Of a stretch of DNA of 64,000 nucleotides, positions 36,423 through 45,018 are shown one piece after another. The stretch covers positions 1,922,001 to 1,986,000 of the forward strand of contig NZ_AP025286.1 in assembly GCF_036492245.1 (NCBI RefSeq), in the 5' to 3' direction. Below the pieces are notes generated by a model that saw nothing but the letters and a program-made list of their open reading frames with translations, was not told the origin of the DNA and ran no database searches. The number at the start of each line of letters is the position of its first letter. The first letter of the stretch is position 1. This DNA is from Treponema bryantii (GTDB taxonomy: Bacteria; Spirochaetota; Spirochaetia; Treponematales; Treponemataceae). Both the position numbers and the translations under genes were made by a program.

Positions 36423-37217
36423 CTATCTCTTAAGATTTACCGCTGTACTCAGCATTGTATCCGAAGTCTGGATAGCCTTGCTGTTAAACTCATAAGCACG
36501 CTGTGCAACAATCATCTGAACCATTTCGTTTACGACAGAAACGTTCGACATTTCAAGGAATTTGTGGCGAACATCACCAAATCCATCGTAACCAGGGCGG
36601 CCGGCAATTGCCTCACCACTTGCTGCAGTTACTTTGAAAAGGTTGTCACCTTCTGCCTGAAGACCTACAGCGTTAGGGAATCTGTAAAGCTCAAGCTGTC
36701 CAACTTCAACAGGATCATTTTCTCCGTTGATTTTTACAGAAACAAGACCTGTCTGAGTTACGTTCAAAGTTGAAACGTCGTATCCTTCAGGAAGAATGAT
36801 TTCCGGGATTACTCTAAGACCGTTGTTTGTTACAAGCTGACCAGCTGAATCTACCTTGAAAGAACCGTCGCGTGTATAAGCATAGCTTCCGTCATATTTC
36901 TGAACGCGGAAGAAACCTTCACCAACGATAGCAACATCAGTATCAACACCTGTATTCTGGAGAGAACCCTGATTCATAATTCTCTGAGTAGCTCCAACCT
37001 TAACACCAGTACCCTGCTGAATTCCAACCGGAGTAACAGTATCTTCAGTTGCAGGAGTTCCTGCGAGCTTAAGATTCTGATAAACCAGGTCTTCAAACTC
37101 AACGCGCTGCTGCTTGTAACCAGTAGTATTTACATTTGAAAGATTGTTCGAAATTGCATCAATATTTGCCTGCTGACCGTTCATTCCGGTAGCTGCTGTC
37201 CAAAGTGATCTAACCAT
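36423..37217 (-). CDS. flgG: Flagellar basal-body rod protein FlgG
   Basis: FlgG forms the distal rod. The 264-residue protein has the N-terminal rod motif MVRSLWTAATGMNGQQANIDAISNN, which polymerises axial proteins. The middle variable domain has GEGFFRVQ, and the C-terminal motif is NVSVVNEMVQMIVAQRAYEFNSKAIQ. It follows the flgF-like gene after 74 nt. Its strong Shine-Dalgarno (AAGGAGG) is unusually far from the ATG (about 60 nt), with a hairpin between them (37229-37276). Confidence 0.93.
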   Translation of the reverse strand: MVRSLWTAATGMNGQQANIDAISNNLSNVNTTGYKQQRVEFEDLVYQNLKLAGTPATEDTVTPVGIQQGTGVKVGATQRIMNQGSLQNTGVDTDVAIVGEGFFRVQKYDGSYAYTRDGSFKVDSAGQLVTNNGLRVIPEIILPEGYDVSTLNVTQTGLVSVKINGENDPVEVGQLELYRFPNAVGLQAEGDNLFKVTAASGEAIAGRPGYDGFGDVRHKFLEMSNVSVVNEMVQMIVAQRAYEFNSKAIQTSDTMLSTAVNLKR

Positions 37218-37228
37218 ATAACATCGTA

Positions 37229-37276
37229 GAAGCGTTAAGAAAGATTGCGAGCAGTGCGCAGCAATCTTTTAGCTTC
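37229..37276. repeat. Hairpin between the flgG ribosome-binding site and start codon
   Basis: Nested stems GAAGC/GCTTC and AAAGATTGC/GCAATCTTT enclose a 12-nt loop. On the minus-strand transcript the order is AAGGAGG, the hairpin, 11 nt, then the flgG ATG. It may be a relic of the same palindromic family as 36303-36422, since the GATTGC core is shared. Confidence 0.65.
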
Positions 37277-37291
37277 TTCCTCCTTTATTGC

Positions 37292-38089
37292 TTATTGAAG
37301 CACAGCCACTTTCTGCCAGAGTGTGCTCATCATAGAATCTTCAGACTGAATTGTTTTCTGATTAGCTTCGTAAGCACGGTTTACTTCAATCATCTGAACC
37401 ATTTCATTTACAACATTTACATTACTTGTTTCTGTATAGCCCTGAAGGAAGCGAGGACGCTCATTACCTTCTGCAATGTGTGCAGGGCCTGCAATGTCGT
37501 TTGTAGCATAAAAACTTTCGCCCATCTTTTTGAGGTAGCGCTCGTTATCAAAACGAACAACCTTAAAGCGGTCTATTTCTTCACCGTTTTCTTCGTGAGC
37601 GATAATTCCGTCTTCATTTACATTAAACTTGTCATCTTCAACGTAGATGTATCCTTTTTCACCAAGAACAGGATATCCGTCCTTAGTCTCAAGAATTCCT
37701 TCCTTACCGATGAAGAAGTTTCCGTTGCGTGTATAGCGCTCGCCAAGCGGAGTATCGATTACATAAAAACCTTCACCGCTGAGAGCTGTATCTGTCTTTG
37801 TATTTGTGATTTTGAAAGAGCCCTGTGCGAAATCAATGTAGTTCTCATTTGTTTCTACACCAAGACCAAGCTTACCGATTACAGGTGCTGCATCTGCAGA
37901 ACCTTCGGTTGTGTGATAAACACCGTCAAGATTTGTACGGCGGATCAGCAGTTCAGGAAAACTCTTGCTTGCAACAACATCACGTTTGTAGCCTGTTGTA
38001 TCTACATTCGCAAGATTGTTGGCAATTGCATCAAGCCTGTTCTGCTGTGCATTCATACCGGAAGCTCCGGTATACCAGCCTCGAATCAT
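37292..38089 (-). CDS. flgF: Flagellar hook-basal body rod protein, FlgF-like
   Basis: This is an axial rod protein of 265 residues, paralogous to FlgG. The N-terminus is MIRGWYTGASGMNAQQNRL followed by DAIANNLANVDTTGYKRD. The middle has GEGFYVIDTPLGERYTRNGNF, and the C-terminal axial motif is NVNVVNEMVQMIEVNRAYEANQ. It is first in the rod operon flgF-flgG-flgJ-like. Treponema genomes carry two such FlgG-family genes in tandem. The FlgF assignment rests on this order and is less certain than the family. Confidence 0.88.
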   Translation of the reverse strand: MIRGWYTGASGMNAQQNRLDAIANNLANVDTTGYKRDVVASKSFPELLIRRTNLDGVYHTTEGSADAAPVIGKLGLGVETNENYIDFAQGSFKITNTKTDTALSGEGFYVIDTPLGERYTRNGNFFIGKEGILETKDGYPVLGEKGYIYVEDDKFNVNEDGIIAHEENGEEIDRFKVVRFDNERYLKKMGESFYATNDIAGPAHIAEGNERPRFLQGYTETSNVNVVNEMVQMIEVNRAYEANQKTIQSEDSMMSTLWQKVAVLQ

Positions 38090-38198
38090 TATTTAATTCC
38101 CCCTTTTAGAATTTATTTACATCTACCTATAATTTCGGTATTTGAAAAAATTTGTTTAGGGGGAAATTTGATTTACATCAACTTTCTTCTTATATCAA

Positions 38199-40274
38199 TT
38201 AAGGATTATACTGCAGAACAATCACAGTAAGGTCGTCCTTGACTATTGTGCCTTCAGTGAACTTGTAAAAGCGGTTAAGCACGTAATCAAGCTTACTCTT
38301 CGCACTTCCGATGCCAGCATCTTCAAAAGCTGCTGCAATACGTGCTTCTGTAAACTGTTCACCTTCCTTATTTTCAGATTCGTTGAGACAGTCTGTGTAC
38401 AGGATAATACTGTCACCCTTCTGCATTTTGAATTTTAGAGCTTTGAATTCCTGTTTTAGACCGCCAAAACCTATAATTCCATTTTTTTCAACAGGTTCTT
38501 TTGGTTCAACCGGGTAACATCGTCCATTTTTTGCAGTGCGGATAAATACCTTTGGATGTCCGGCATTTATCAGTTCAACCTGATTTCCCTGAATGCGTAA
38601 AAGAACACCCGTAAGGTAATTTTCAATATCGCCCTTATCTTCTGTAATCTGTCTGTCTATTTCTGAAACAACTCTTGAGAACGGAAGATTTGCACATTCA
38701 CGGAATTTTCTGTCGATAACGTTTTTGGCAAGCATTGTTACAAGACCCGAAGCAATACCATGGCCTGAAACATCAAAAAGGCCAACTCCCTGAAGTTCCT
38801 TTCCGTCATGGAAAAAATCATACAAATCACCAGAAACACCTGCTGCAGGCTTAAAATGATAGACTACATCCCAGTTTTTAAAATGCGGGAGTGACGGATT
38901 ATAAAAGCTGTTCTGAACATTTGCCGCAAGCTTCAGATCGCGGTCTGCCTTTTTCTTTGCATCAATCAGCTGATTATTTGTAAGTTCCAGCTGGTTATTA
39001 GCTTCAGAAAGTTTTGAATTAGACTCCGAAAGCTCTTTTGTTCGTTCTTCAACCTTGTTTTCAAGAGTTCTATTTAATTCTTCTACCTGTCTTCTTGAAT
39101 TTACAAATCTGTTTGCAAGAATAAAAAGCAGACTTACAATTACCAGCTGCCAGCCAATCGATGTAATATACGGAAAACTGTAAATCTTAAGAATATTATG
39201 AACTATGATATCAATGAGGAAGATTACTAGCAGCGGAGAAAAACCGAAAAGCAGAGTAACAGCATCCTTTTCTTTTTTTACCAGTGCTCTGATAATCACA
39301 AAGAACAGGTAAAGCATTGGAGGAATGAGCATCATAAAAGTCCAGCGCATAGAACGCAGGATTCTGTAATCAGGAGCAAAAAGAATGATTACTACAGGCA
39401 AAATCAGGAATGCCAGTCTTATATAAGTTACAGCCTTTTTTTCTGTAGAATGTACAAAGGTTATTATAAATGAAATAACCATATAGCAGATAAAGAAAGG
39501 CAGAGAATTAGAGAAAACCTTCTGGAAGAACAAAAATGAAACCTTTGAATCAAAGGCAAACGGAAGTTCTCCATAGAAAAATACAGAAAGATAAAGTGCT
39601 GACAGAATATTTATAAAGGCAAACATTCTGTTTTCCTTTTCATTCTTGTTTTTGAAGTACAGCATAAGGTGATAAGCGGCAATAACCAGCATCAGAAACG
39701 CAAAAATCAGGTTGATTTTGCTGTTCCAGAAAGCTTCGCGGGAAGCAGCTTTGCGTGCTGTATCAACTGTACTGATAAAAGGATTTGAAACCACGGAACC
39801 TTCCGCATCTACCCAGATTTTTATGAGGATTTCGTTTTCTCCACTGTTCAAAATAGCCTGGGAAATTGTATAAAAGCGGGCTGTATTCCAGGCACTGAAT
39901 TCATCTGGAGGGCATTTTCCCTCACCGCCTATATAAGAGCCGTTTACAAAAGTTTCATCTGCAATTGAAATACGGCCAAGATAAACACCAAGATTCTGAT
40001 TTTTAAGCTCTTCCGGCACTGTAAAAGTCTTTTTAAGCCAGATAAAACCATACTGTTTAGGGACAAGAGTTTCGAGATTACCGAGTTTTGCATTATCAAA
40101 AGCAGTAAAATCTTCTGAACCCGCATTTTCAACAAGAGAATAAGTCCATCCTTGTGTCAGGTCAATTTTTACATCTTCTTTTTTAGCTTTACAGGATGTT
40201 AAAAATACAGCTGAAATAAAAACGAAAGTAAAGGCAGCTGCAATACATCTGATTTTTGAGAATTTTGATTTCAT
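38199..40274 (-). CDS. Membrane-anchored SpoIIE/RsbU-type serine phosphatase with 7TMR-DISM sensor
   Basis: This 691-residue sensor phosphatase has a signal sequence with a lipobox-like FLTSCKA. An extracytoplasmic beta-sandwich domain (about residues 35-170) follows, with the FTVPEELKNQNLGVYLGRIS pattern of galactose-binding-like DISM domains. Seven membrane helices come next (about residues 185-395), then a coiled coil (EELNRTLENKVEERTKEL...). The C-terminal PP2C-like domain has AAGVSGDLYDFF, GLFDVSGHGIASGLVTML and a late DDLTVIVL. Its probable substrate is an anti-sigma-factor antagonist; none is encoded nearby. The gene is divergent from glgC. Confidence 0.88.
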   Translation of the reverse strand: MKSKFSKIRCIAAAFTFVFISAVFLTSCKAKKEDVKIDLTQGWTYSLVENAGSEDFTAFDNAKLGNLETLVPKQYGFIWLKKTFTVPEELKNQNLGVYLGRISIADETFVNGSYIGGEGKCPPDEFSAWNTARFYTISQAILNSGENEILIKIWVDAEGSVVSNPFISTVDTARKAASREAFWNSKINLIFAFLMLVIAAYHLMLYFKNKNEKENRMFAFINILSALYLSVFFYGELPFAFDSKVSFLFFQKVFSNSLPFFICYMVISFIITFVHSTEKKAVTYIRLAFLILPVVIILFAPDYRILRSMRWTFMMLIPPMLYLFFVIIRALVKKEKDAVTLLFGFSPLLVIFLIDIIVHNILKIYSFPYITSIGWQLVIVSLLFILANRFVNSRRQVEELNRTLENKVEERTKELSESNSKLSEANNQLELTNNQLIDAKKKADRDLKLAANVQNSFYNPSLPHFKNWDVVYHFKPAAGVSGDLYDFFHDGKELQGVGLFDVSGHGIASGLVTMLAKNVIDRKFRECANLPFSRVVSEIDRQITEDKGDIENYLTGVLLRIQGNQVELINAGHPKVFIRTAKNGRCYPVEPKEPVEKNGIIGFGGLKQEFKALKFKMQKGDSIILYTDCLNESENKEGEQFTEARIAAAFEDAGIGSAKSKLDYVLNRFYKFTEGTIVKDDLTVIVLQYNP

Positions 40275-40318
40275 AAAAACCTCTGAATTATGTTATTGAT
40301 AGCAGTGCATTATAATTG

Positions 40319-40333
40319 ATAGTATTACTATCA
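40319..40333. promoter_or_regulatory. Palindromic operator candidate between the phosphatase gene and glgC
   Basis: GATAGT-ATT-ACTATC is a perfect 6-bp inverted repeat. A further ATTGATAG copy lies just upstream at 40296-40303. It is placed between divergent genes, 64 bp before the glgC -35 element and 45 bp before the phosphatase start. The regulator is unknown. Confidence 0.4.
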
Positions 40334-40396
40334 CTAATATAGCATATAACTAAATCATAGGCAAATGCAAGCAGCCGGAATTTTAATAGAAATAAT

Positions 40397-40425
40397 TTGC
40401 AAATACGTATTTTCAGTCTTATAAT
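40397..40425 (+). promoter_or_regulatory. Sigma-70 promoter of glgC
   Basis: TTGCAA at 40397-40402 and TATAAT at 40420-40425 are separated by 17 nt, leaving a ~45-nt leader to the glgC ATG. Confidence 0.7.
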
Positions 40426-40478
40426 AATTTTCATAGCATAAATATTATTTGCAAAATGCATCATCAAAAGGAGTTTCT

Positions 40479-41771
40479 ATGGCAAACACAGAACCACGCG
40501 TACTGTCCATCATTCTTGGTGGTGGAAAAGGAACACGTCTTTACCCGCTTACAAAAGAGCGTTCAAAACCAGCCGTTTCATTCGGCGGAAAATACAGAAT
40601 TGTAGATATCCCTATTTCTAACTGTATTAACTCGGGATACAAGAAGATTTACCTTCTTACTCAGTTCAACTCGGCTTCACTTCATCTTCACATCTCAAAT
40701 TCTTATAATTTTGACCGTTTCTCTGGCGGATTTGTTGAAATTCTTGCTGCAGAACAGACTCTTGAACATTCAGGCTGGTATGAAGGTACTGCCGATGCCG
40801 TTCGTAAGAACTTTATTCACTTTAAGACTCAGAAACCAACTCATTACATAATTCTTTCTGGTGACCAGCTTTATAAGATGGACCTCCGTGCATTTATGGA
40901 TGCCCACATCAAATCTGGTGCTGAAATCACAATCGCTACAACTGCCGTAAACCGCCATGACGCTTCAGGTTTTGGTATCATGCAGATTGATGACCAGAAT
41001 CATGTAAAAGCTTTTATGGAAAAGCCAAAGCCAGATCTGAACATTGACGACTGGAAGATTCCTGCAGAAGCACGCGGAAGCCTTCCACCAGAGAAGGAAT
41101 ACCTTGCATCAATGGGTATTTACATCTTCAATGCTGACACAATGGAAGAAATGCTTGGCGGCGAAAACGAAAAATACACAGACTTTGGTAAAGAAATCCT
41201 CCCTCTCGCCATCGGTAAGAAGAAAATCAGTTCTTATGTATTCGACGGCTACTGGGAAGACATCGGAACCATCCGCAGCTTCTATGATGCAAATATTGCT
41301 TTGTGCGAACCAAATCCAACATTCGACTTCTTTGGACAGACACAGCCAATTTATACACACATGCGCAACCTTCCACCTTCAAAAATCAACAAGGCAGACA
41401 TCAATGCTTCCCTTATTTCTGAAGGATGTATCATTACAGATGCAAAATTCAATAAATCTGTTGTCGGTGTACGCTCAATCATCAATGAAGGAACTGAATT
41501 TAACGGCGTAATCATGATGGGTGCCGACTATTACGACACAGAAGAAGAAAAGGCTGAAAACGAAAAAGCCGGTAAACCAAGTACTGGAATCGGTAAAAAC
41601 TGTAAAATTGCCAACGCAATCATCGATAAGAACGCAAGAATCGGTGATAACTGTAAAATCGGCGTAAGCGGAAAGAAGTACGAAGACGGCGATCACGGCA
41701 GCTTCTACAGTGCAGACGGCATTATTGTTATCCGTAAGGGTGCAGTTATTTCTTCTGGAACAGAAATCTAA
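40479..41771 (+). CDS. glgC: Glucose-1-phosphate adenylyltransferase
   Basis: GlgC makes ADP-glucose, the substrate of GlgA, and is the regulated step of glycogen synthesis. The 430-residue protein has the nucleotide-binding motif ILGGGKGTRLYPLTKERSKPA, partly shared by all sugar-nucleotide pyrophosphorylases. Other GlgC motifs are SGDQLYKMD (catalytic Asp), GFGIMQ, FMEKPKP and SMGIYIFN. The C-terminal left-handed beta-helix has hexapeptide repeats (CIITDAKFNKSVVGVRSII...). The start at 40479 has AAAGGAG 6 nt upstream. glgA lies at 5.2 kb, so the glycogen genes are split. Confidence 0.95.
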   Translation: MANTEPRVLSIILGGGKGTRLYPLTKERSKPAVSFGGKYRIVDIPISNCINSGYKKIYLLTQFNSASLHLHISNSYNFDRFSGGFVEILAAEQTLEHSGWYEGTADAVRKNFIHFKTQKPTHYIILSGDQLYKMDLRAFMDAHIKSGAEITIATTAVNRHDASGFGIMQIDDQNHVKAFMEKPKPDLNIDDWKIPAEARGSLPPEKEYLASMGIYIFNADTMEEMLGGENEKYTDFGKEILPLAIGKKKISSYVFDGYWEDIGTIRSFYDANIALCEPNPTFDFFGQTQPIYTHMRNLPPSKINKADINASLISEGCIITDAKFNKSVVGVRSIINEGTEFNGVIMMGADYYDTEEEKAENEKAGKPSTGIGKNCKIANAIIDKNARIGDNCKIGVSGKKYEDGDHGSFYSADGIIVIRKGAVISSGTEI

Positions 41772-41797
41772 AACAGCTGCAAGGCGCGCGAGGAATT

Positions 41798-42280
41798 ATG
41801 CCTGATATGTACGACAAGCTGGGCGAAATGCTCAACGAAGCACTTGAATCAGGCGAAATTCCTCAAGAAACAATAAAAACAGCCCCTGAACCGGAGGTTA
41901 AGTGCTCGCAAAGAGAGCATACAGAAAACGCCTCAGATTCGGGGTCTGATTCTATTAAAAGCAGTTTTAACAAGCTCAATCACCGTATTTTTAAGAAAAA
42001 AAAGCAGATTCCTACCGGCGAAGTAATAAAATTGCATAAATATACATATAATATACATTTTTCACCACAAATTCAAAATGCACTAACCACACTAGATATA
42101 GTACACCCGTTTACACAAAAAGATATTACAACTGCATATCATAAAAAGCTTAAAGAAGTGCATCCTGATACACAAAACACTATACAATATTCTCATGATG
42201 TACAAAATATTAGACAGATAAGTGTTGATGATATAAGGAATTCATATAAAATTTTATGTGATTTCTTTGGTATAAAGTAG
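41798..42280 (+). CDS. Small protein with a C-terminal J-domain-like region
   Basis: This 160-residue protein has an acidic, disordered-looking N-terminus (residues 1-60) and a basic patch (KKKKQIPTGEV). Its C-terminal ~60 residues resemble a J domain: FTQKDITTAYHKKLKEVHPDTQN, with the diagnostic HPD, then VDDIRNSYKILCDFFG. It lacks Gly/Phe and zinc-finger regions, so it would be a specialised DnaK co-chaperone. It follows glgC by 26 nt and may be co-transcribed. The second half of the gene is notably AT-rich. Confidence 0.65.
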   Translation: MPDMYDKLGEMLNEALESGEIPQETIKTAPEPEVKCSQREHTENASDSGSDSIKSSFNKLNHRIFKKKKQIPTGEVIKLHKYTYNIHFSPQIQNALTTLDIVHPFTQKDITTAYHKKLKEVHPDTQNTIQYSHDVQNIRQISVDDIRNSYKILCDFFGIK

Positions 42281-42360
42281 AATGTATAGTAAAATAATTT
42301 AGACATTACTTATTGTATAAAATATTATACATATAATTTCTCTATACATATTTATACAAT

Positions 42361-42456
42361 CGGCAAGCACAGCTTGCCTCTGAGCCATTTTTTCGATGAA
42401 CCTAAAGCAACCCTATCGGCTTGCTTTTTAACGGTTCTTCGATTATAGGCTTATTC
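42361..42456. repeat. Dispersed ~100-bp repeat, copy B
   Basis: This is the counterpart of copy A (30555-30654). Near-identical blocks at both ends include the GGCAAGC/GCTTGCC hairpin, TTCGATGAACCTAAA and TTTTTAACGGTTCTTCG; the centre varies. On the minus strand it starts GAATAAGCCTATAA and again supplies the last codon and stop of the preceding gene, here the NtrC-type regulator. The flanking 42281-42360 is very AT-rich and contains the weak hairpin TGTATAA/TTATACA (42314-42331). Confidence 0.85.
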
Positions 42457-43791
42457 AATATTTAACTCTTCCAATTTTCTATGTAAAGTCTTACGGCCAA
42501 TTCCGAGAATGTCGGCTGTTTTTGATTTGTTCCCTTTGTTAGCTGCAAGGTTTTCCTGGATGATGATCTTCTCTGCTTCATCCATTGTTATGCCAATAGG
42601 AATTGAAATTACCTTTTCTTCGCCTTGAGCTCTGAGAGCTCTTGGTAAATCTTCCATTTTAATTTCATCACCTGTGCACATTACAACTGCACTCTCAACA
42701 GCATTCTTAAGTTCACGGATATTTCCAGGCCAGCTGTATTTTATCATTGCAGATTTTGAAGTCTTATCGAAGCCTTTTATATTTTTCTTATTTTCAATAT
42801 TGAACTCGCGCAAGAAAGCATGCATTAAAAGAGGTATGTCATCCATGCGCTCACGCAGACTTGGCATCTCAATTCGAACTACATTCAAACGATAAAACAA
42901 ATCCTCTCTGAAGCGGCCGGCCTTAACTTCATCTTCAAGATTTCTGTTTGTTGCTGCAACAACACGAACATCAACCTCAATAGATTTTTCACCGCCCACT
43001 CTTTCAAACTTATGTTCCTGAAGTACACGTAAAAGTTTAACCTGAGTTGCAAGATTGACTTCTCCAATTTCATCAAGAAAAAGAGTGCCTCCATCTGCAA
43101 GTTCAAAACGTCCTTTGTGAATTGACTCTGCTCCAGTAAAAGCGCCTTTCTCATATCCAAAAAGCTCACTCTCAATTAAGGTCTCAGAAAGGGCTGCACA
43201 ATGAACAACAATAAAAGGCTTGTCTGCTCTGTCCGACTGTTCATGAACAGCTTTTGCAACGAGCTCTTTACCGACACCACTCTCTCCTGTAATCAGTACA
43301 CTCGCTCTAGCCGGAGCTGCTTTTGAAATCATCTGGCGGACTCTGTTTAAAGAGTCGCTCTTTCCGATCATCTCATCTGGACTTTCAGATTTTAAAAGTT
43401 TTTCTTTAAGTTCACGATTCTGCTCTGCAAGAATTTTTCCCTGAAGTGCATTTTTTACAATTTTATTTAAGTGGTCCAGGTCAAGTGGCTTAGTCAAAAA
43501 ATCAAATGCACCAGCCTTCAAAGCTGCGGTTGCATCATCAATACTACCATGACCGGTCAGAACAATAATCGGTATTCCCGGGTAGTCAGTAGTCACCTTC
43601 TGCACTACTTCACTGCCGCTGATTCCATCCATTCGAAGATCTGTAATCACAAGATCAATTCCGCCCTGTGCAATTAGCTCAAGACCTTCAGCACCATTGG
43701 CAGCCTGCTTTACCTCATAACCTTCCAGTTCAAAATTGTCAGCAAGTCCATTACGAATATTTTCTTCATCATCGATAGTTAAAATAGTCAA
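42451..43791 (-). CDS. Sigma-54-dependent response regulator, NtrC/AtoC family
   Basis: This 446-residue enhancer-binding protein has an N-terminal receiver (acids D7/D8, phospho-acceptor D51 in VITDLRMDG). The AAA+ domain has Walker A GESGVGKELVA, the sigma-54 contact loop EKGAFTGAE, Walker B GGTLFLDEIGE and the arginine region FREDLFYRLNVV. A Fis-type helix-turn-helix follows (GNKSKTADILGIGRKTLHRKL). It pairs with the kinase 12 nt upstream. Its last codon and stop lie in repeat copy B. In spirochaetes such regulators often control flagellar or metabolic sigma-54 genes; the target here is unknown. Confidence 0.93.
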   Translation of the reverse strand: MTILTIDDEENIRNGLADNFELEGYEVKQAANGAEGLELIAQGGIDLVITDLRMDGISGSEVVQKVTTDYPGIPIIVLTGHGSIDDATAALKAGAFDFLTKPLDLDHLNKIVKNALQGKILAEQNRELKEKLLKSESPDEMIGKSDSLNRVRQMISKAAPARASVLITGESGVGKELVAKAVHEQSDRADKPFIVVHCAALSETLIESELFGYEKGAFTGAESIHKGRFELADGGTLFLDEIGEVNLATQVKLLRVLQEHKFERVGGEKSIEVDVRVVAATNRNLEDEVKAGRFREDLFYRLNVVRIEMPSLRERMDDIPLLMHAFLREFNIENKKNIKGFDKTSKSAMIKYSWPGNIRELKNAVESAVVMCTGDEIKMEDLPRALRAQGEEKVISIPIGITMDEAEKIIIQENLAANKGNKSKTADILGIGRKTLHRKLEELNIE

Positions 43792-43803
43792 AGTGATTTC
43801 CTC

Positions 43804-45018
43804 CTAGCGGCTTTCAGAAGTTAATAGTTTTGTATCTTTCTGCGGAATTGGGAAGGTAATTGTAAAGGCAGTTCCCTCGCCTTCTTTTGAATCAACAATT
43901 ATTTCACCAGAAAATTCTTTAATAATTTTATACACCATTGTCATTCCAAGACCCGTGCCGTTTGCCTTTGTTGTATAATAAGGCTCAAAGATTTTTGCAA
44001 GAGTTTCTTCAGACATTCCACAACCGTTATCAGCAATTGTTATGATGAATTTATTTTCCCGAACAGAATTGGAAATACAGAATTTTGCACCAATTCTGTC
44101 ACCGATATATTTTGATTTTATTGCAGCCAGAGAATTCTGCGAAATGTTCATTATTACATCACGGAAAAGTTTTTCATCAAGGAGGATTCGTTTTCCGCTT
44201 TCAGATGATTTGAAAATTACTTCAATTCCTTCTCTGTTAAATTCCGGCTTAAAGAAAGAAACAAGATTTTCTACTAATTTATCAGGTTCCTTAAGCTGCA
44301 GCTGTGCCTTAACAGGACGTACAGCCAGAAGAAAATCCATAACCAGTTTGTTCAAATGATCGATTTCTTCATTTACTATATCAATATGATCTTCAACAAA
44401 TTTTGGAGCCGGAAGTTTATCATCATTTTCACGGGCCTTAGCAAGAGCTTTTTGAATCAGCTGTATATGAATACTTATTGCACCAAGAGGATTTTTTATT
44501 TCATGGGCCATACCTGCTGCAAGATTTGTAAGGTTTGCAAGATTTTCCATTCGGTGAAGAAGAATATCCTGATTTTTCTTTTCAGTTATATCGCGGACAA
44601 GAATAACCTTTCCGTTTAATTCTCCTTCAGTTATAAGCGGTGAAATTGTAACTGTAAGAAATCGTACAGAACCTCCAGAAGTTACTGTTGAAAAATCTTC
44701 TGAACAGTTGGTAGTATTTTTTTCCATACAATTTCGTAGGAAATTTGAGACATCTTCATCTTCAACATATTCCCAGATTGCATTTTCCGTTCCAAGAATA
44801 TCTTCAAGTCTTTCAGAAAAAGGAAGCCAGCTTTCTGCAATTGTGTTATATCGAAGAAGTCTGTAATCATCATCAATAATTAAAAGACCTGTTGATAGGG
44901 ATTCCAGAACAGAGAAAAGGTTTTCATTCTCATCAACTACATCTTCAAGAAGAGAAAGCACTTGTTCTTTTGAAAGTTTTTCGGCTTTCTGCTTAACTCG
45001 TTTTACATAGCTGCGCAA
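43804..45018 (-). CDS. PAS-containing histidine kinase, NtrB/AtoS-like
   Basis: This 404-residue soluble kinase has no membrane segment. A PAS domain (about residues 35-145) contains LLIIDDDYRLLRYN. The HisKA phospho-acceptor lies in AAGMAHEIKNPLGAISIH. The ATPase domain has the N box SQNSLAAIK, G1 IADNGCGMS and G2 TGLGMTMVYKI. It is 12 nt upstream of the sigma-54 regulator and is its expected partner. Its start overlaps the holB-like gene by 16 nt, so signalling and replication genes share a transcript. A cytoplasmic signal is likely. Confidence 0.92.
   Translation of the reverse strand: MRSYVKRVKQKAEKLSKEQVLSLLEDVVDENENLFSVLESLSTGLLIIDDDYRLLRYNTIAESWLPFSERLEDILGTENAIWEYVEDEDVSNFLRNCMEKNTTNCSEDFSTVTSGGSVRFLTVTISPLITEGELNGKVILVRDITEKKNQDILLHRMENLANLTNLAAGMAHEIKNPLGAISIHIQLIQKALAKARENDDKLPAPKFVEDHIDIVNEEIDHLNKLVMDFLLAVRPVKAQLQLKEPDKLVENLVSFFKPEFNREGIEVIFKSSESGKRILLDEKLFRDVIMNISQNSLAAIKSKYIGDRIGAKFCISNSVRENKFIITIADNGCGMSEETLAKIFEPYYTTKANGTGLGMTMVYKIIKEFSGEIIVDSKEGEGTAFTITFPIPQKDTKLLTSESR

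Noticed and set aside
37295-38230. Long plus-strand open frame of 311 codons opposite flgF
   Set aside because: It is cysteine-rich with no domain. The opposite strand is an unmistakable FlgG-family rod protein.
42281-42360. AT-rich stretch after the J-domain gene as a replication origin
   Set aside because: No DnaA-box cluster is visible. The inverted repeat TGTATAA/TTATACA is better read as a weak hairpin.
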